The position numbers were made by a program, and so were the translations under genes. The notes below the pieces were generated by a model that saw only the letters and a list, made by a program, of their open reading frames with translations, was not told where the DNA came from and made no database searches. Shown in pieces: positions 44,794-53,782 of a stretch of DNA of 64,000 nt. The stretch comes from Hyphomicrobium sp. (GTDB lineage: Bacteria > Pseudomonadota > Alphaproteobacteria > Rhizobiales > Hyphomicrobiaceae). The stretch is from positions 43,655 through 107,654 of the forward strand of contig JADJVG010000013.1 in NCBI GenBank assembly GCA_016716675.1, written 5' to 3'. Every line of letters starts with the position of its first letter. Within the stretch, counting starts at the first letter, position 1.

Positions 44794-44912
44794 TCAGCAG
44801 GACCGGCGGCGCTAGTAAAAGCGGCTAAAGCCCGAGAGCGATGAGCCGCGCTGCGCGCCGAAAACGGCTTACGCGCCAAAGCAGCCCACCCGGAAAAGGC
44901 GGTTCCGTCAAC

Positions 44913-44942
44913 AAAAAAGCCGCCCTCTTGCGAGAGCGGCCT
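44913..44942 (-). terminator. Rho-independent terminator of the cold-shock gene
   Basis: On the minus strand a GC-rich stem (GCCGCTCTC with GAGGGCGGC, one bulge) around loop GCAA is followed by TTTTTTG. It lies about 70 bases after the end of the cold-shock gene and would end its transcript. Confidence 0.75.
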
Positions 44943-45010
44943 CATTGCGTTTCTACCGGCGCTTTCAAGAAATCCCACGAAGGAGCTTCCGACGCGCCAT
45001 GTAAAATGGC

Positions 45011-45220
45011 TTAGGCAGCCTGGATGTTGCCGACAGCGATCTTGCCGCTACGACGATCTTCCTGCGTGTCGAAAAGGACCTTCTGGCCTTCCGACAGGCT
45101 GCGCATGCCAGCGCGTTACAGAGCGGTTGCGTGGACGAAAACGTCCTTGCCGCCGTCAGCCGGTGCGATGAAGCCGTAGCCCTTTTGATCGTTGTAGAAT
45201 TTAACGGTACCTGGAGACAT
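45011..45220 (-). pseudogene. Cold-shock protein (CspA family) with an in-frame stop
   Basis: Seventy codons from ATG (45220-45218) read as a complete CspA-type OB-fold protein: RNP1 Lys-Gly-Tyr-Gly-Phe-Ile, RNP2 Asp-Val-Phe-Val-His, then Ser-Leu-Ser-Glu-Gly-Gln-Lys-Val. Codon 35 is TAA (45118-45116), where relatives have Glu (GAA) in Ala-Leu-Glu-Arg-Ala-Gly, so translation would stop after 34 residues. There is no frameshift and the rest is well conserved, so this is either a very recent mutation or a single miscalled base. Family members are RNA chaperones for cold adaptation and growth. Confidence 0.88.
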
Positions 45221-45466
45221 AGTCGTTGGCCCTTTCAAGGCTAGTTTGCACGTGGGCGTCCAGCCGTGCCAAGGCACAACCAAAAACCCGGTTCTCGATA
45301 TGGGAGTGGAAGCTCTCAGCGTGCGCCCAGCAGTGCAAAGGCGTAGCGGCCCTGTCGTCCGGCCAAGTCGATGGAGCGTTCAGTAGTCCTAAATTGTGTC
45401 ATGCGCAAGAAAAACCGCAGGCCTAAATCAAAACAATCGCAAACCCGGCAAAATTCGACCCGCAAA

Positions 45467-46387
45467 TCACCCGAGGTTAAAAACGCGGGTCGGGTGCAGA
45501 GCGCCCTTATCGAGTTCGCCGAGTGCGATCAGCCGGCCTTTCGACGTTGCGAACGCCGGGCCTTCCAGGATGGGGGCGTCACGGCCACGGATCAGCACGG
45601 ACTGACCGCGCGCCAAGCTCGCGGCGTCGCTTTGCGACACCAGCAATTCCGGCAGATCGGCAAGCGCCAATTCAACGGGCTCCAGGATTTTGTCGGTGGC
45701 GTTTGGATCGTCCGATTGCGCGGCGGCCTGGATTGCCTCCAACGTCACCGCGTTGGCTTCTTCGAACGGTCCGACGCGCGTCCGGCGCAGCGCGATGACG
45801 TGCCCGAAGCATCCGAGCAACCGGCCCATGTCGCGCGCAAGAGCGCGCACATACGTGCCCTTTCCGCATTCGGCTTCGAACACGCTGGTTGCATCATCCG
45901 GCTGATCGACAAGCGCCAAACGCTCAATCACGACGGTGCGGGCCGCGAGAATAACTTCCTCGCCGTCGCGCGCCAGATCATAGGCGCGTTCGCCAGCAAT
46001 CTTGATGGCCGAGAATGCCGGCGGAACCTGACTGACCTCACCGTGAAACTGTGGCAGCAGCGCTTCGATGGCGGCGCGCGTTGGCCGCGTCTCGCTAGCG
46101 TTGGTCACCGGGCCTTCGGTATCGTCGGTTGTCGTCTCCGCACCCCAGCGCACCGTGAAGCGATAGGCTTTTTCGCCATCAACAGCGTAGGGCACGGTTT
46201 TCGTGGCTTCTCCGAGAGCGATCGGCAAAATGCCGGTTGCCAGCGGATCGAGGGTGCCGGCATGCCCGGCTTTCTGTGCGTTGAATGCGCGGCGGATCGC
46301 ACCGACGGCCTGCGTCGATGTCATGTTCAACGGTTTGTCGAGAATGACCCAGCCGTGAACCGGGTTGCCCTTTTTGCGGCGTGACAT
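45467..46387 (-). CDS. truB: tRNA pseudouridine(55) synthase TruB
   Basis: 306 residues. Gly-Trp-Val-Ile-Leu-Asp-Lys-Pro at the N-terminus and His-Ala-Gly-Thr-Leu-Asp-Pro-Leu-Ala-Thr-Gly, containing the catalytic Asp, are the TruB signature. It makes pseudouridine 55 in the T loop of tRNAs. The C-terminal PUA-like segment is present. It follows rbfA by 3 bases in the nusA-infB operon order. Confidence 0.96.
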   Translation of the reverse strand: MSRRKKGNPVHGWVILDKPLNMTSTQAVGAIRRAFNAQKAGHAGTLDPLATGILPIALGEATKTVPYAVDGEKAYRFTVRWGAETTTDDTEGPVTNASETRPTRAAIEALLPQFHGEVSQVPPAFSAIKIAGERAYDLARDGEEVILAARTVVIERLALVDQPDDATSVFEAECGKGTYVRALARDMGRLLGCFGHVIALRRTRVGPFEEANAVTLEAIQAAAQSDDPNATDKILEPVELALADLPELLVSQSDAASLARGQSVLIRGRDAPILEGPAFATSKGRLIALGELDKGALHPTRVFNLG

Positions 46388-46390
46388 CGC

Positions 46391-46792
46391 TTATTTCTTC
46401 TCCACGTCCTGGCGCACTTTGGGGCTGTCCAGGAGGCGGTCGATGCGCGTCGCTTCCTCGAAGGTTTCGTCTTCGCGGAATTTGAGATCCGGCGCATAGC
46501 GTAAGTTCAGCGTATGGGCGACTTCGGCGCGAATATATTTCTTGTTGCGCGTGAGCGCCTCGATGACAGGCTTAATGTCCTTGCCGCCGAGCGGCATCAC
46601 ATACACCGTCGCGACCTTGAGATCGGGCGAAATGCGCACTTCGGGAATCGTGATCGAATGGGCTGCGATCACATCGTCATGGATGTCACCGCGGATCAGC
46701 ATTTCCGAGACTTTGTGGCGGATCAGTTCGCCGACACGCAACATGCGTTGCGATGGGCCTTTAGCGGCCGAAGTCGATTTCTTTCGTGTCAT
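46391..46792 (-). CDS. rbfA: Ribosome-binding factor A
   Basis: 133 residues with a KH-like fold. Gln-Arg-Met-Leu-Arg-Val-Gly-Glu-Leu-Ile-Arg-His, Ile-Arg-Ala-Glu-Val-Ala, and Leu-Arg-Tyr-Ala-Pro-Asp-Leu-Lys-Phe are family motifs. It assists maturation of the 16S rRNA 5' end and 30S assembly, especially in the cold. It lies between infB and truB as usual. Confidence 0.95.
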   Translation of the reverse strand: MTRKKSTSAAKGPSQRMLRVGELIRHKVSEMLIRGDIHDDVIAAHSITIPEVRISPDLKVATVYVMPLGGKDIKPVIEALTRNKKYIRAEVAHTLNLRYAPDLKFREDETFEEATRIDRLLDSPKVRQDVEKK

Positions 46793-46915
46793 TCGTTTTC
46801 CGCCGCGGGATTGGACCGCGCGCGGCTCCTCGTAGAAAGTCAGTATGAAAAGTTGGCTCGTAGAACCCAGCGGCTAGGGGCCACCGCGGAGAACCGCGCC
46901 CCTCGCGGAAAATGT

Positions 46916-46943
46916 CCGAACGACGCACTTTTGCGCCGTTCGG
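46916..46943. other. Hairpin between infB and rbfA
   Basis: CCGAACG (46916-46922) and CGTTCGG (46937-46943) form a 7-bp stem in the 169-base gap after infB. On the minus strand the flank is ACATTTTCCG, a poor U-tract, so full termination is doubtful; partial attenuation or processing between infB and rbfA-truB is possible. Confidence 0.4.
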
Positions 46944-46961
46944 CTCAGCATCCGTGAGCGC

Positions 46962-49775
46962 TTAGAGACTTCTGGCGATGGTTTCGACCTGGAAGCACTC
47001 GATCTGGTCGCCTTCGCGGATGTCCTGGTAGTTCGCGAACGACATACCGCATTCCTGACCGACCGAGACTTCCTTCACGTCGTCCTTGAACCGCTTGAGG
47101 ATCGCAAGCGACCCTTCGTGGATCACGACGTTGTCGCGCAGCAAACGAACCTTGGCGCCGCGTTCGACCTTGCCTTCCGTAACCTGGCAACCAGCAACCT
47201 TGCCGACCTTCGTAATGTTGAAGACCTGCTCGATCGTCGCGTAGCCGAGGAACACTTCGCGCTTGGTCGGTGCCAGCAAGCCGGACATTGCCGCTTTCAC
47301 GTCATCGACCAAATCGTAGATGATGTTGTAGTAGCGAATTTCGATGCCCTGCGTGTCGGCTGCGCGCTTTGCCTGTTCGTTGGCGCGCACGTTGAAGCCG
47401 ATGACCACCGCTTTCGAAGCGGATGCCAGTGCAACGTCGGATTCCGTGATGCCGCCAACGCCCGTGTGTACGATGCGAGCGATAACCTCGTCCGTGCCGA
47501 GCTTTTTGAGCGAGCCGATGATGGCTTCGACCGAGCCCTGCACGTCGCCCTTGATGAGAAGGTTGAATTCCTTCTGACCGGCGGCGTCCTTGAGCGTCTG
47601 CATCATCTGTTCGAGCGTGCGCGGTGTACCCGCCGAGCCCAACGTCTCACGGCGCTTGCGGACACGGTAATCGGTGATCTCGCGAGCACGCGCTTCGCTT
47701 TCGACAACCGCGAACTGATCGCCAGCTTCCGGCGCGCTATCGAAGCCCAAAACTTCCGCCGGCTGCGACGGACCCGCACCAACGATGTGGGCGCCCTTGT
47801 CGTCGAGCAACGCGCGCACGCGGCCCCACGCCATACCGGCAACGATGATATCGCCCACCTTCAGCGTTCCGCGCTGCACGAGCACGGTGCCGACAGGACC
47901 GCGGCCGCGCTCCAGCTTGGCTTCGATGACGATGCCTTCCGCCGAGCGGTTCGGATTTGACTTCAGGTCGAGAATTTCGGCCTGCAGGTGGATGGCTTCC
48001 AGCAGCTTGTCGAGGTTGGTGCGCTTCAACGCCGAAACCGGCACTTCCAGCGTATCGCCGCCCATGCTTTCGACGACGATCTCGTGCTGCAGAAGGTCGG
48101 TCTGCACGCGCTTCGGATCGGCCTGCGGCTTATCGATTTTGTTGATCGCAACGATCATCGGCACGCCGGCGGCCTTTGCGTGATTGATGGCTTCGACCGT
48201 CTGCGGCATCACACCGTCATCGGCCGCAACAACCAGCACGACGATGTCGGTTGCTTTGGCGCCGCGGGCACGCATGGCGGTAAACGCTTCATGGCCTGGC
48301 GTGTCGATGAACGTCACCTTGCCGCCGCTTGGCGTCTGCACCTGATAGGCACCGATGTGCTGGGTGATGCCACCGGCTTCGCCCGAGGCCACCTTGGTGC
48401 GGCGAATGTAATCGAGCAGCGAGGTTTTGCCGTGGTCGACGTGACCCATGACGGTCACCACCGGAGCGCGCGGCTCCAGCGTGCTGTCGTCGGCGCGGTC
48501 ATCCTTGCCGATGAAGCCTTCTTCAACGTCGGCTTCCGAAACGCGCTTGGCGGTGTGGCCGAACTCCTGCACGATCAGCTCGGCGGTATCGACATCGATC
48601 ACGTCGGTGATTTTGTGCATCTGGCCTTCCTTCATCAAATACTTGATGAGGTCGACGGCACGCTCGGCCATACGGTTGGAGAGTTCCTGGATCGTGATGA
48701 CTTCGGGAATGACCACCTCGCGCGAGATTTTCTCACGCGCCTGAGGAATGCCCATCGCCTTCAGTTTTTCCTTCTCGCGCTTGCGCTTCAGCGAGGCGAG
48801 CGAACGCTGCTGGGCTTCACGGTCGAAGTTGGTAATCGAAATCTTGGTGCGCTGACGGCTGTCATCGACCACCTTCGGCGCGGGCCGCGTAATCTTGACA
48901 CCGCCTGGACCGCGCTTGCGGACGTCATCGTCCTCCGTCACGGTCTTGGTGATGACAGGACGCACGGGGCGCGAGGGCTTCTCGACCACGGCTTCCGTCG
49001 CGGCCGGCCCACCACGGGTCAGGCCCGGCAGAATGATTTCTTGCGGGCGGCCCGAGGCGCGCGGCATGAATGCCGGGTTGGACGGGCGTGCGCTGTTGCC
49101 TGTCCGGGCAAAACCGGAACGGCCGCTATCGCGATCCTCGCGCGGTGGGCGCGGACCTTCGCGCGGCGCACGGCTGGAGTCGTCGCGGTTGGACGGACGT
49201 GGGGCTGGCGCCGACGGCGCGGACGCCGTTGGCTGCGCGGCTGCAGGCGCTGCGGCCGGTGCCGCGGCAGTCGGTGCCGGCGCTGGTGCAGCAGCAGGTG
49301 CGACTGCGACGGGCTTTTCACTCGGCGCTGCGGCTGCAGGCTGCGCTTCAGGCGCGGGCTCCGGCGGGCGAACGGGTTCGAAGCGAACCACTTCGACTTC
49401 GGCTGGGCGCGCGAGATCTTCAGCGCGCGCTGCGGCCAGCGCGCTGGCGCGGGCTGCCTGTTCTTCCTTCGACAGAATGCGCGCCTGGCCACCGGACCGC
49501 ATCTCGGTCGATGATTGCGCTTCCGCTGGCCGCTGAGGTGCGGCCGCCCGCGGCTTTGCCGCGACGGGTGCAGCAACAGGTGCTGGGGCTTCAACGACGG
49601 GTTCACCGCCGGGACCCAGCTTTCGGGTCTTTTTCTTTTCGACCACAACCATCTTGTTGCGCCCATGGCTGAAGTTCTGCCGCACATGGCCAGACTCGAC
49701 CGTTCGCTGCAGCGAGAGCGGTTTACGCCCTCCAGCCCGCAGGGTTTTGTCAGTTTGGTCGTTCTGGTCCGTCAT
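46962..49775 (-). CDS. infB: Translation initiation factor IF-2
   Basis: 937 residues. An IF2-associated N-terminal segment (Lys-Pro-Leu-Ser-Leu-Gln and Val-Arg-Gln-Asn-Phe-Ser-His-Gly-Arg) is followed by a long Ala/Pro-rich linker (about 65-300). The GTPase domain has Gly-His-Val-Asp-His-Gly-Lys-Thr-Ser, Asp-Thr-Pro-Gly-His-Glu and Asn-Lys-Ile-Asp, then come the EF-Tu-like and C-terminal fMet-tRNA binding domains. It places initiator tRNA on the 30S subunit. It begins 12 bases after the YlxR gene. The frame is intact, in contrast with nusA and pnp nearby. Confidence 0.97.
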   Translation of the reverse strand: MTDQNDQTDKTLRAGGRKPLSLQRTVESGHVRQNFSHGRNKMVVVEKKKTRKLGPGGEPVVEAPAPVAAPVAAKPRAAAPQRPAEAQSSTEMRSGGQARILSKEEQAARASALAAARAEDLARPAEVEVVRFEPVRPPEPAPEAQPAAAAPSEKPVAVAPAAAPAPAPTAAAPAAAPAAAQPTASAPSAPAPRPSNRDDSSRAPREGPRPPREDRDSGRSGFARTGNSARPSNPAFMPRASGRPQEIILPGLTRGGPAATEAVVEKPSRPVRPVITKTVTEDDDVRKRGPGGVKITRPAPKVVDDSRQRTKISITNFDREAQQRSLASLKRKREKEKLKAMGIPQAREKISREVVIPEVITIQELSNRMAERAVDLIKYLMKEGQMHKITDVIDVDTAELIVQEFGHTAKRVSEADVEEGFIGKDDRADDSTLEPRAPVVTVMGHVDHGKTSLLDYIRRTKVASGEAGGITQHIGAYQVQTPSGGKVTFIDTPGHEAFTAMRARGAKATDIVVLVVAADDGVMPQTVEAINHAKAAGVPMIVAINKIDKPQADPKRVQTDLLQHEIVVESMGGDTLEVPVSALKRTNLDKLLEAIHLQAEILDLKSNPNRSAEGIVIEAKLERGRGPVGTVLVQRGTLKVGDIIVAGMAWGRVRALLDDKGAHIVGAGPSQPAEVLGFDSAPEAGDQFAVVESEARAREITDYRVRKRRETLGSAGTPRTLEQMMQTLKDAAGQKEFNLLIKGDVQGSVEAIIGSLKKLGTDEVIARIVHTGVGGITESDVALASASKAVVIGFNVRANEQAKRAADTQGIEIRYYNIIYDLVDDVKAAMSGLLAPTKREVFLGYATIEQVFNITKVGKVAGCQVTEGKVERGAKVRLLRDNVVIHEGSLAILKRFKDDVKEVSVGQECGMSFANYQDIREGDQIECFQVETIARSL

Positions 49776-49787
49776 GCGTTTGTCCGT

Positions 49788-50474
49788 TTAACCTTCGCTT
49801 TGAGCGTTCGTTTCAAATAACTGACCGGGTGTCGAGGTCGAGCGAAAACGCGCAACGCGCTCCGCCTCCCTCTGAAACCGCTTCGCCAGTCCTCCGGGTA
49901 TAAGCGCAGCATGTACCACACTTGGGCGGCCCATGGCCAAGCTCATTTCTGCGATTGTCAGATTGTCGACAATCGCGGCTTTGCAGCCCTTTTCGCGCTG
50001 AATGGCCGTAAATTTACGATCCAGCTTGCCGCGACCGTCCACTGCGGCATCGACGCCATGCAAAAGTACGGCAACTGCGTCCTTCTCGAGCGCGGCATCA
50101 ACCTGCTGAAATCCGGCGATCACGCCGCCTGCCTTGTTGGCAAGCGCCAGGGCATCGGTAGCACGGCGGGCAAGCATCGCATCGAGGCGATCGGCGAGAT
50201 CCACTGGCACGACCACATCGGCCTGCAGGCTCCGCCCAAAAGCCTTTGTTTTTATTGCTTTTTCGACCGTTGCACGGGAGCACTCAACCCACACGCCGCG
50301 GCCCGGCAGCCGATGCTCCAGATCGGGCGTCAACTGACCGTCCGGCCCGCGAACGAAGCGGATCAGCGCCTCGGGCGAGCCTTCAGCGCGCGTGACGGCG
50401 CACATGCGCTGCACCCCGTCAGCCGCAAGGCTGTCGGGGTCAAGTTTGCGCCGTGTATGCCGTGTTTCTGCCAC
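49788..50474 (-). CDS. YlxR/DUF448 RNA-binding protein with L7Ae-like C-terminal region
   Basis: 228 residues. The N-terminal DUF448 domain has Arg-Met-Cys-Ala-Val-Thr-Arg, Leu-Ile-Arg-Phe-Val, and Pro-Gly-Arg-Gly-Val-Trp-Val, then Ala-Phe-Gly-Arg-Ser. Residues about 100-200 resemble the L7Ae-type ribosomal fold found fused to YlxR in alphaproteobacteria (Ala-Asn-Lys-Ala-Gly-Gly-Val-Ile-Ala-Gly). YlxR proteins are nucleoid- or RNase P-associated RNA binders of uncertain role. It sits between nusA and infB, as in most bacteria. Confidence 0.9.
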   Translation of the reverse strand: MAETRHTRRKLDPDSLAADGVQRMCAVTRAEGSPEALIRFVRGPDGQLTPDLEHRLPGRGVWVECSRATVEKAIKTKAFGRSLQADVVVPVDLADRLDAMLARRATDALALANKAGGVIAGFQQVDAALEKDAVAVLLHGVDAAVDGRGKLDRKFTAIQREKGCKAAIVDNLTIAEMSLAMGRPSVVHAALIPGGLAKRFQREAERVARFRSTSTPGQLFETNAQSEG

Positions 50475-50505
50475 GCGACCTCTGATGCCTCGCCTTTCAT
50501 GTCAC

Positions 50506-52153
50506 TTAGCTCTGAGCGGGGGCATTTTCGCCACCGTCAGGGCTTTCCTCGCCATTGGCGGGTTCTTCTGTCGCAGGCTCCAGATCTTCAGCCGTGATCC
50601 ACCCGGCCTGCACGCGGGCCGCCATGATCATGCCTTCGACGTCGGTGCGCGACAGCTCAAAGCCATCGAGGAAGCCTTTATGGCGGATCGCCTCGGCGTC
50701 CTTCTCCTTCTTGCGCTCCGTCCAGCCGACAAGCTCGTCGGTTGCGCAATCGGCAAAATCTTCGACCGTCTTCACGCCGTTCTCGCCGAGCGCCACCATC
50801 ATCGCGGTGGTGATGCCCGGAATTTCGGCCATGTCGTCGGCAACACCAAGTTCGCGGCGCTTGGCGTCACGTTCGGCTTCCTGGTTCTCCAGGAATTCCT
50901 TGGCGCGGTTCTGGATCTGCTCGGCCGTATCGGCGTCGAAACCTTCGATATGCGAGATTTCCGACAAATCGACGAACGCGACTTCCTCGATCGACGCGAA
51001 GCCTTCGGTGACCAGCAACTGGGCGATCACTTCGTCGACGTCGAGGGCATCCATGAGCAACTGCGTGCGCTCGGCGAATTCCTTCTGGCGGCGCTCCGAT
51101 TCCTCGGCTTCTGTCATGATGTCGATGTCCCAGCCGGTCAGCTGGCGACGCCAATCGCACGTTCTGGCCGCGCCGGCCGATGGCCAGCGACAATTGGTCG
51201 TCGGGCACGACGACCTCGATGCGGTTGGAATCTTCATCCAACACGACCTTGGTGACTTCCGCCGGTGCCAGTGCGTTGACGATGAAGCTCGCCGCATCCG
51301 GGTTCCACTCGATGATGTCGACCTTTTCGCCCTGCAATTCGTTGACGACGGCCTGCACTCGGGCGCCACGCATACCAACGCAAGCACCAACCGGATCGAT
51401 GGAAGAATCTTTCGAGATCACGGCGATCTTGGCGCGCGAACCGGGATCGCGGGCGACCGACTTGATTTCAACGACACCGTCGTAGATTTCCGGCACTTCC
51501 TGCGCAAACAGCTTGGCCATGAATTCCGAACGCGCGCGTCAGGAAGATCTGCGGACCGCGCTGCTCGCGGCGAACATCATAAATGAAGGCGCGGATGCGA
51601 TCGCCGAGGCGCACGTTTTCGCGCGGGATCATTTCATCGCGGCGGATGATGCCTTCAGCGCGGCCGAGATCGACGATCACGTTGCCGTATTCGACGCGCT
51701 TGACGGTGCCGTTGGCGATGTCGCCGATGCGATCCTTGAACTCTGCGAACTGGCGGTCACGCTCGGCTTCGCGCACCTTTTGCACGATCACCCGTTTCAG
51801 GCGTTCTGCGCGGCGACGCGGCCGAATTCCAACGGCGGCAACGTTTCAGCGATGAAGTCACCGACCTTGGCGTCGGGGTTGCGCTTCTGGGCGTCCGCCA
51901 GATTGACCTGGGTCGAATCGTTCTCGACCTCATCGACAACCGCGAGCACGCGCGTCAGCTTGGATTCGCCGGTCTTCGGATCGATCTCGCAGCGGATATC
52001 GTTTTCCGCGCCATAGCGGGCCTTGGCCGCCTTCTGGATCGCCTCTTCCATGGCTTCGATGACGATCTTTTTGTCGATCGTCTTTTCGCGCGCAACCGAG
52101 TCTGCGATTTGCAACAGCTCTAAGCGGTTGGCACTAATACCGGCCGTGGCCAT
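50506..52153 (-). CDS. nusA: Transcription termination/antitermination factor NusA, with three frameshifts
   Basis: About 549 codons spread over successive frames: N-terminal polymerase-binding domain (52153 to about 51797), S1 domain (51791 to about 51530), KH1-KH2 domains (51520 to about 51155; Ile-Gly-Arg-Arg-Gly-Gln-Asn-Val-Arg) and an acidic C-terminal helix-hairpin-helix region (to 50506; Ile-Pro-Gly-Ile-Thr). Breaks near 51795, 51530 and 51157 are each mended by one base. NusA controls pausing, termination and antitermination and is essential, so consensus errors are the best explanation. It begins 3 bases after rimP ends. Confidence 0.92.
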
Positions 52154-52156
52154 GGG

Positions 52157-52840
52157 TCAGTCCTCCAAGTCTTTTGGGTCGAGTTCTTTTTGGTCGAGTT
52201 CATCTTCGTCGAGTTCGGCACCATCACCGGGCCGTCCGGAATGCCTTTTCTTCGCGCGTGCCAAAGCATCGCGGATCAAATCATCGGTCAGCACCAAGCG
52301 GGCGTCGGCGATCAGATCAACCGGAAAGCCGAGATGCTGAATACCGAGCGATCCGGCTTCGGCGGCGATGCGAACCTCGCCATCCTCGAAGCCTTCCAGC
52401 TCGCCTTTGAAGCGCTTGCGGCCGTCGACCGGCTCTTTCAGTTCGATCTTGGCTTCGTGGCCCGACCAATCTTCAAAATCGCTCGGACGCACGAGCGGAC
52501 GATCGATGCCGGGGGAGGAAATCTCAAGCCGGTATTTGCCCGACAGCGGATCGGCCACGTCCAGCACCGGCGAAAGTCCTTTAGAGATCGTCTCGCAATC
52601 ATCGACGGTGATCGACCCGTCCGGCCGTTCGGCCATGATCTGCACGACGCGTTCAACGGCGCCGGTAATCAGCACGCGCACGAGCCGGAAGCCCATGCCG
52701 TCCAGCACGGGCTCTGCGATAGCCGCAAATTCCGCGGCCAGACCGGTCTCCCGCATGAAGCGGTCGGTCGAAACCTCGGACTGTGGAGCGTCGGTAGCCG
52801 TCATCGTGTGCAAATCGAACCTTACAAAACCAGTGGTCAA
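52157..52840 (-). CDS. rimP: Ribosome maturation factor RimP
   Basis: 227 residues. The N-terminal alpha/beta domain has Val-Asp-Asp-Cys-Glu-Thr-Ile-Ser and Tyr-Arg-Leu-Glu-Ile-Ser-Ser-Pro-Gly-Ile-Asp-Arg-Pro-Leu, the strongest RimP signature; the SH3-like C-terminal domain follows. An acidic Glu/Asp/Leu tail of about 25 residues is an alphaproteobacterial extension. RimP helps assemble the 30S subunit. It starts the rimP-nusA-ylxR-infB operon. Confidence 0.95.
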   Translation of the reverse strand: MTTGFVRFDLHTMTATDAPQSEVSTDRFMRETGLAAEFAAIAEPVLDGMGFRLVRVLITGAVERVVQIMAERPDGSITVDDCETISKGLSPVLDVADPLSGKYRLEISSPGIDRPLVRPSDFEDWSGHEAKIELKEPVDGRKRFKGELEGFEDGEVRIAAEAGSLGIQHLGFPVDLIADARLVLTDDLIRDALARAKKRHSGRPGDGAELDEDELDQKELDPKDLED

Positions 52841-52960
52841 AGACCGTTGGGAGCGGGCCTCAGGGGTCCACTCGGCGTTTCGATCTTTTGTTATTGGGAT
52901 AGGCTAACGCTATGTGATTTTAGCGGCAAACGCAAGCGCCATCGCATGCGGCGCCAGCTA

Positions 52961-53692
52961 TTACAATCGCCGGAAGCGGAAATAGTAGCGCACGCGGCCT
53001 TCCCGTTCAGCCTTTGCCTCATAGCGGGTTTCCGGCCAATCGGCAGGGCGGATGCGCCAATCGGCGGGTCGCTCTGCCTGCCAGCAAAATCGCTTTTCGG
53101 CGTGAAAGGCTTCGAGCGCCGAGCGGGCATAGTCGCCGATATCGGTGCCGAAACGCAGCTCCGCTCCGGGTTTCAGAATGCGCGCCAGCAGCGCCAGCGT
53201 GCTGGCGTTAACCAAGCGGCGCTTTTGATGCTTTCGCTTCGGCCAGGGGTCCGGAAACAGAATGAAGGCACGCGCGATCGACGCGTCAGGCAGCCAGCGC
53301 AGCACGTCTCGGGCGTCGCCCATGTGGACTCGGACATTAGCGAGATGATCGCGCTCAACGGCGTCGAGCACCTTGACCACGCCATCCTCGAACGGCTCAC
53401 AGCCGATCAGCGTGACGACCGGATTCTGCTTGGCCTGCCAGACCAGATGTTCACCGCCACCGAAGCCGATTTCAAGCCATGCTTCGTTTGTGCCTTCCGG
53501 CCGGCTCCCCGCAGGGGAGTCGCAAGGCACGGCGGAAGGCACGGAAGAAGTAGAAAGCGCGAAAGGCGCGGCAAGATCGATCGCGATGCGCGGCAGCACA
53601 TCGCGCAGCAATGCAGCCTGCCGCGGCGTCGCCTTGCGCCCCTTGCGCCGCCCGAAAGAGCGCAACTCGCGGGTGTTATCTCGAATCGTCAT
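52961..53692 (-). CDS. trmB: tRNA (guanine-N7)-methyltransferase TrmB
   Basis: About 243 residues from ATG 53692 (Met-Thr-Ile-Arg-Asp-Asn). The SAM site is Ile-Gly-Phe-Gly-Gly-Gly-Glu-His; Phe-Pro-Asp-Pro-Trp-Pro-Lys-Arg-Lys-His-Gln-Lys-Arg-Arg is the TrmB signature. It methylates G46 in tRNA variable loops. A longer frame to 53743 exists but its start lies inside the metK terminator, so the shorter form is preferred. The N-terminus has the Arg-Ser-Phe-Gly-Arg-Arg-Lys-Gly segment common in the class. Confidence 0.94.
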   Translation of the reverse strand: MTIRDNTRELRSFGRRKGRKATPRQAALLRDVLPRIAIDLAAPFALSTSSVPSAVPCDSPAGSRPEGTNEAWLEIGFGGGEHLVWQAKQNPVVTLIGCEPFEDGVVKVLDAVERDHLANVRVHMGDARDVLRWLPDASIARAFILFPDPWPKRKHQKRRLVNASTLALLARILKPGAELRFGTDIGDYARSALEAFHAEKRFCWQAERPADWRIRPADWPETRYEAKAEREGRVRYYFRFRRL

Positions 53693-53727
53693 ACGCGGTG
53701 CCGTTCGGTCCACTTCAACAAAACATA

Positions 53728-53754
53728 CAAAAAACGGCCGCATTCCGCGGCCGC
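53728..53754 (-). terminator. Rho-independent terminator of metK
   Basis: On the minus strand CGGCCGC (53753-53747) pairs with GCGGCCG (53741-53735) around GGAAT, followed by TTTTTTG. It lies 30 bases after the metK stop and 36 bases before the preferred trmB start. Confidence 0.88.
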
Positions 53755-53782
53755 TTTCAAAACTCTGTGCCTCAGTCCAGCG

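Noticed and set aside
47988..49514. 508-codon plus-strand frame opposite infB
   Set aside because: Antisense shadow; IF-2 on the minus strand is unambiguous.
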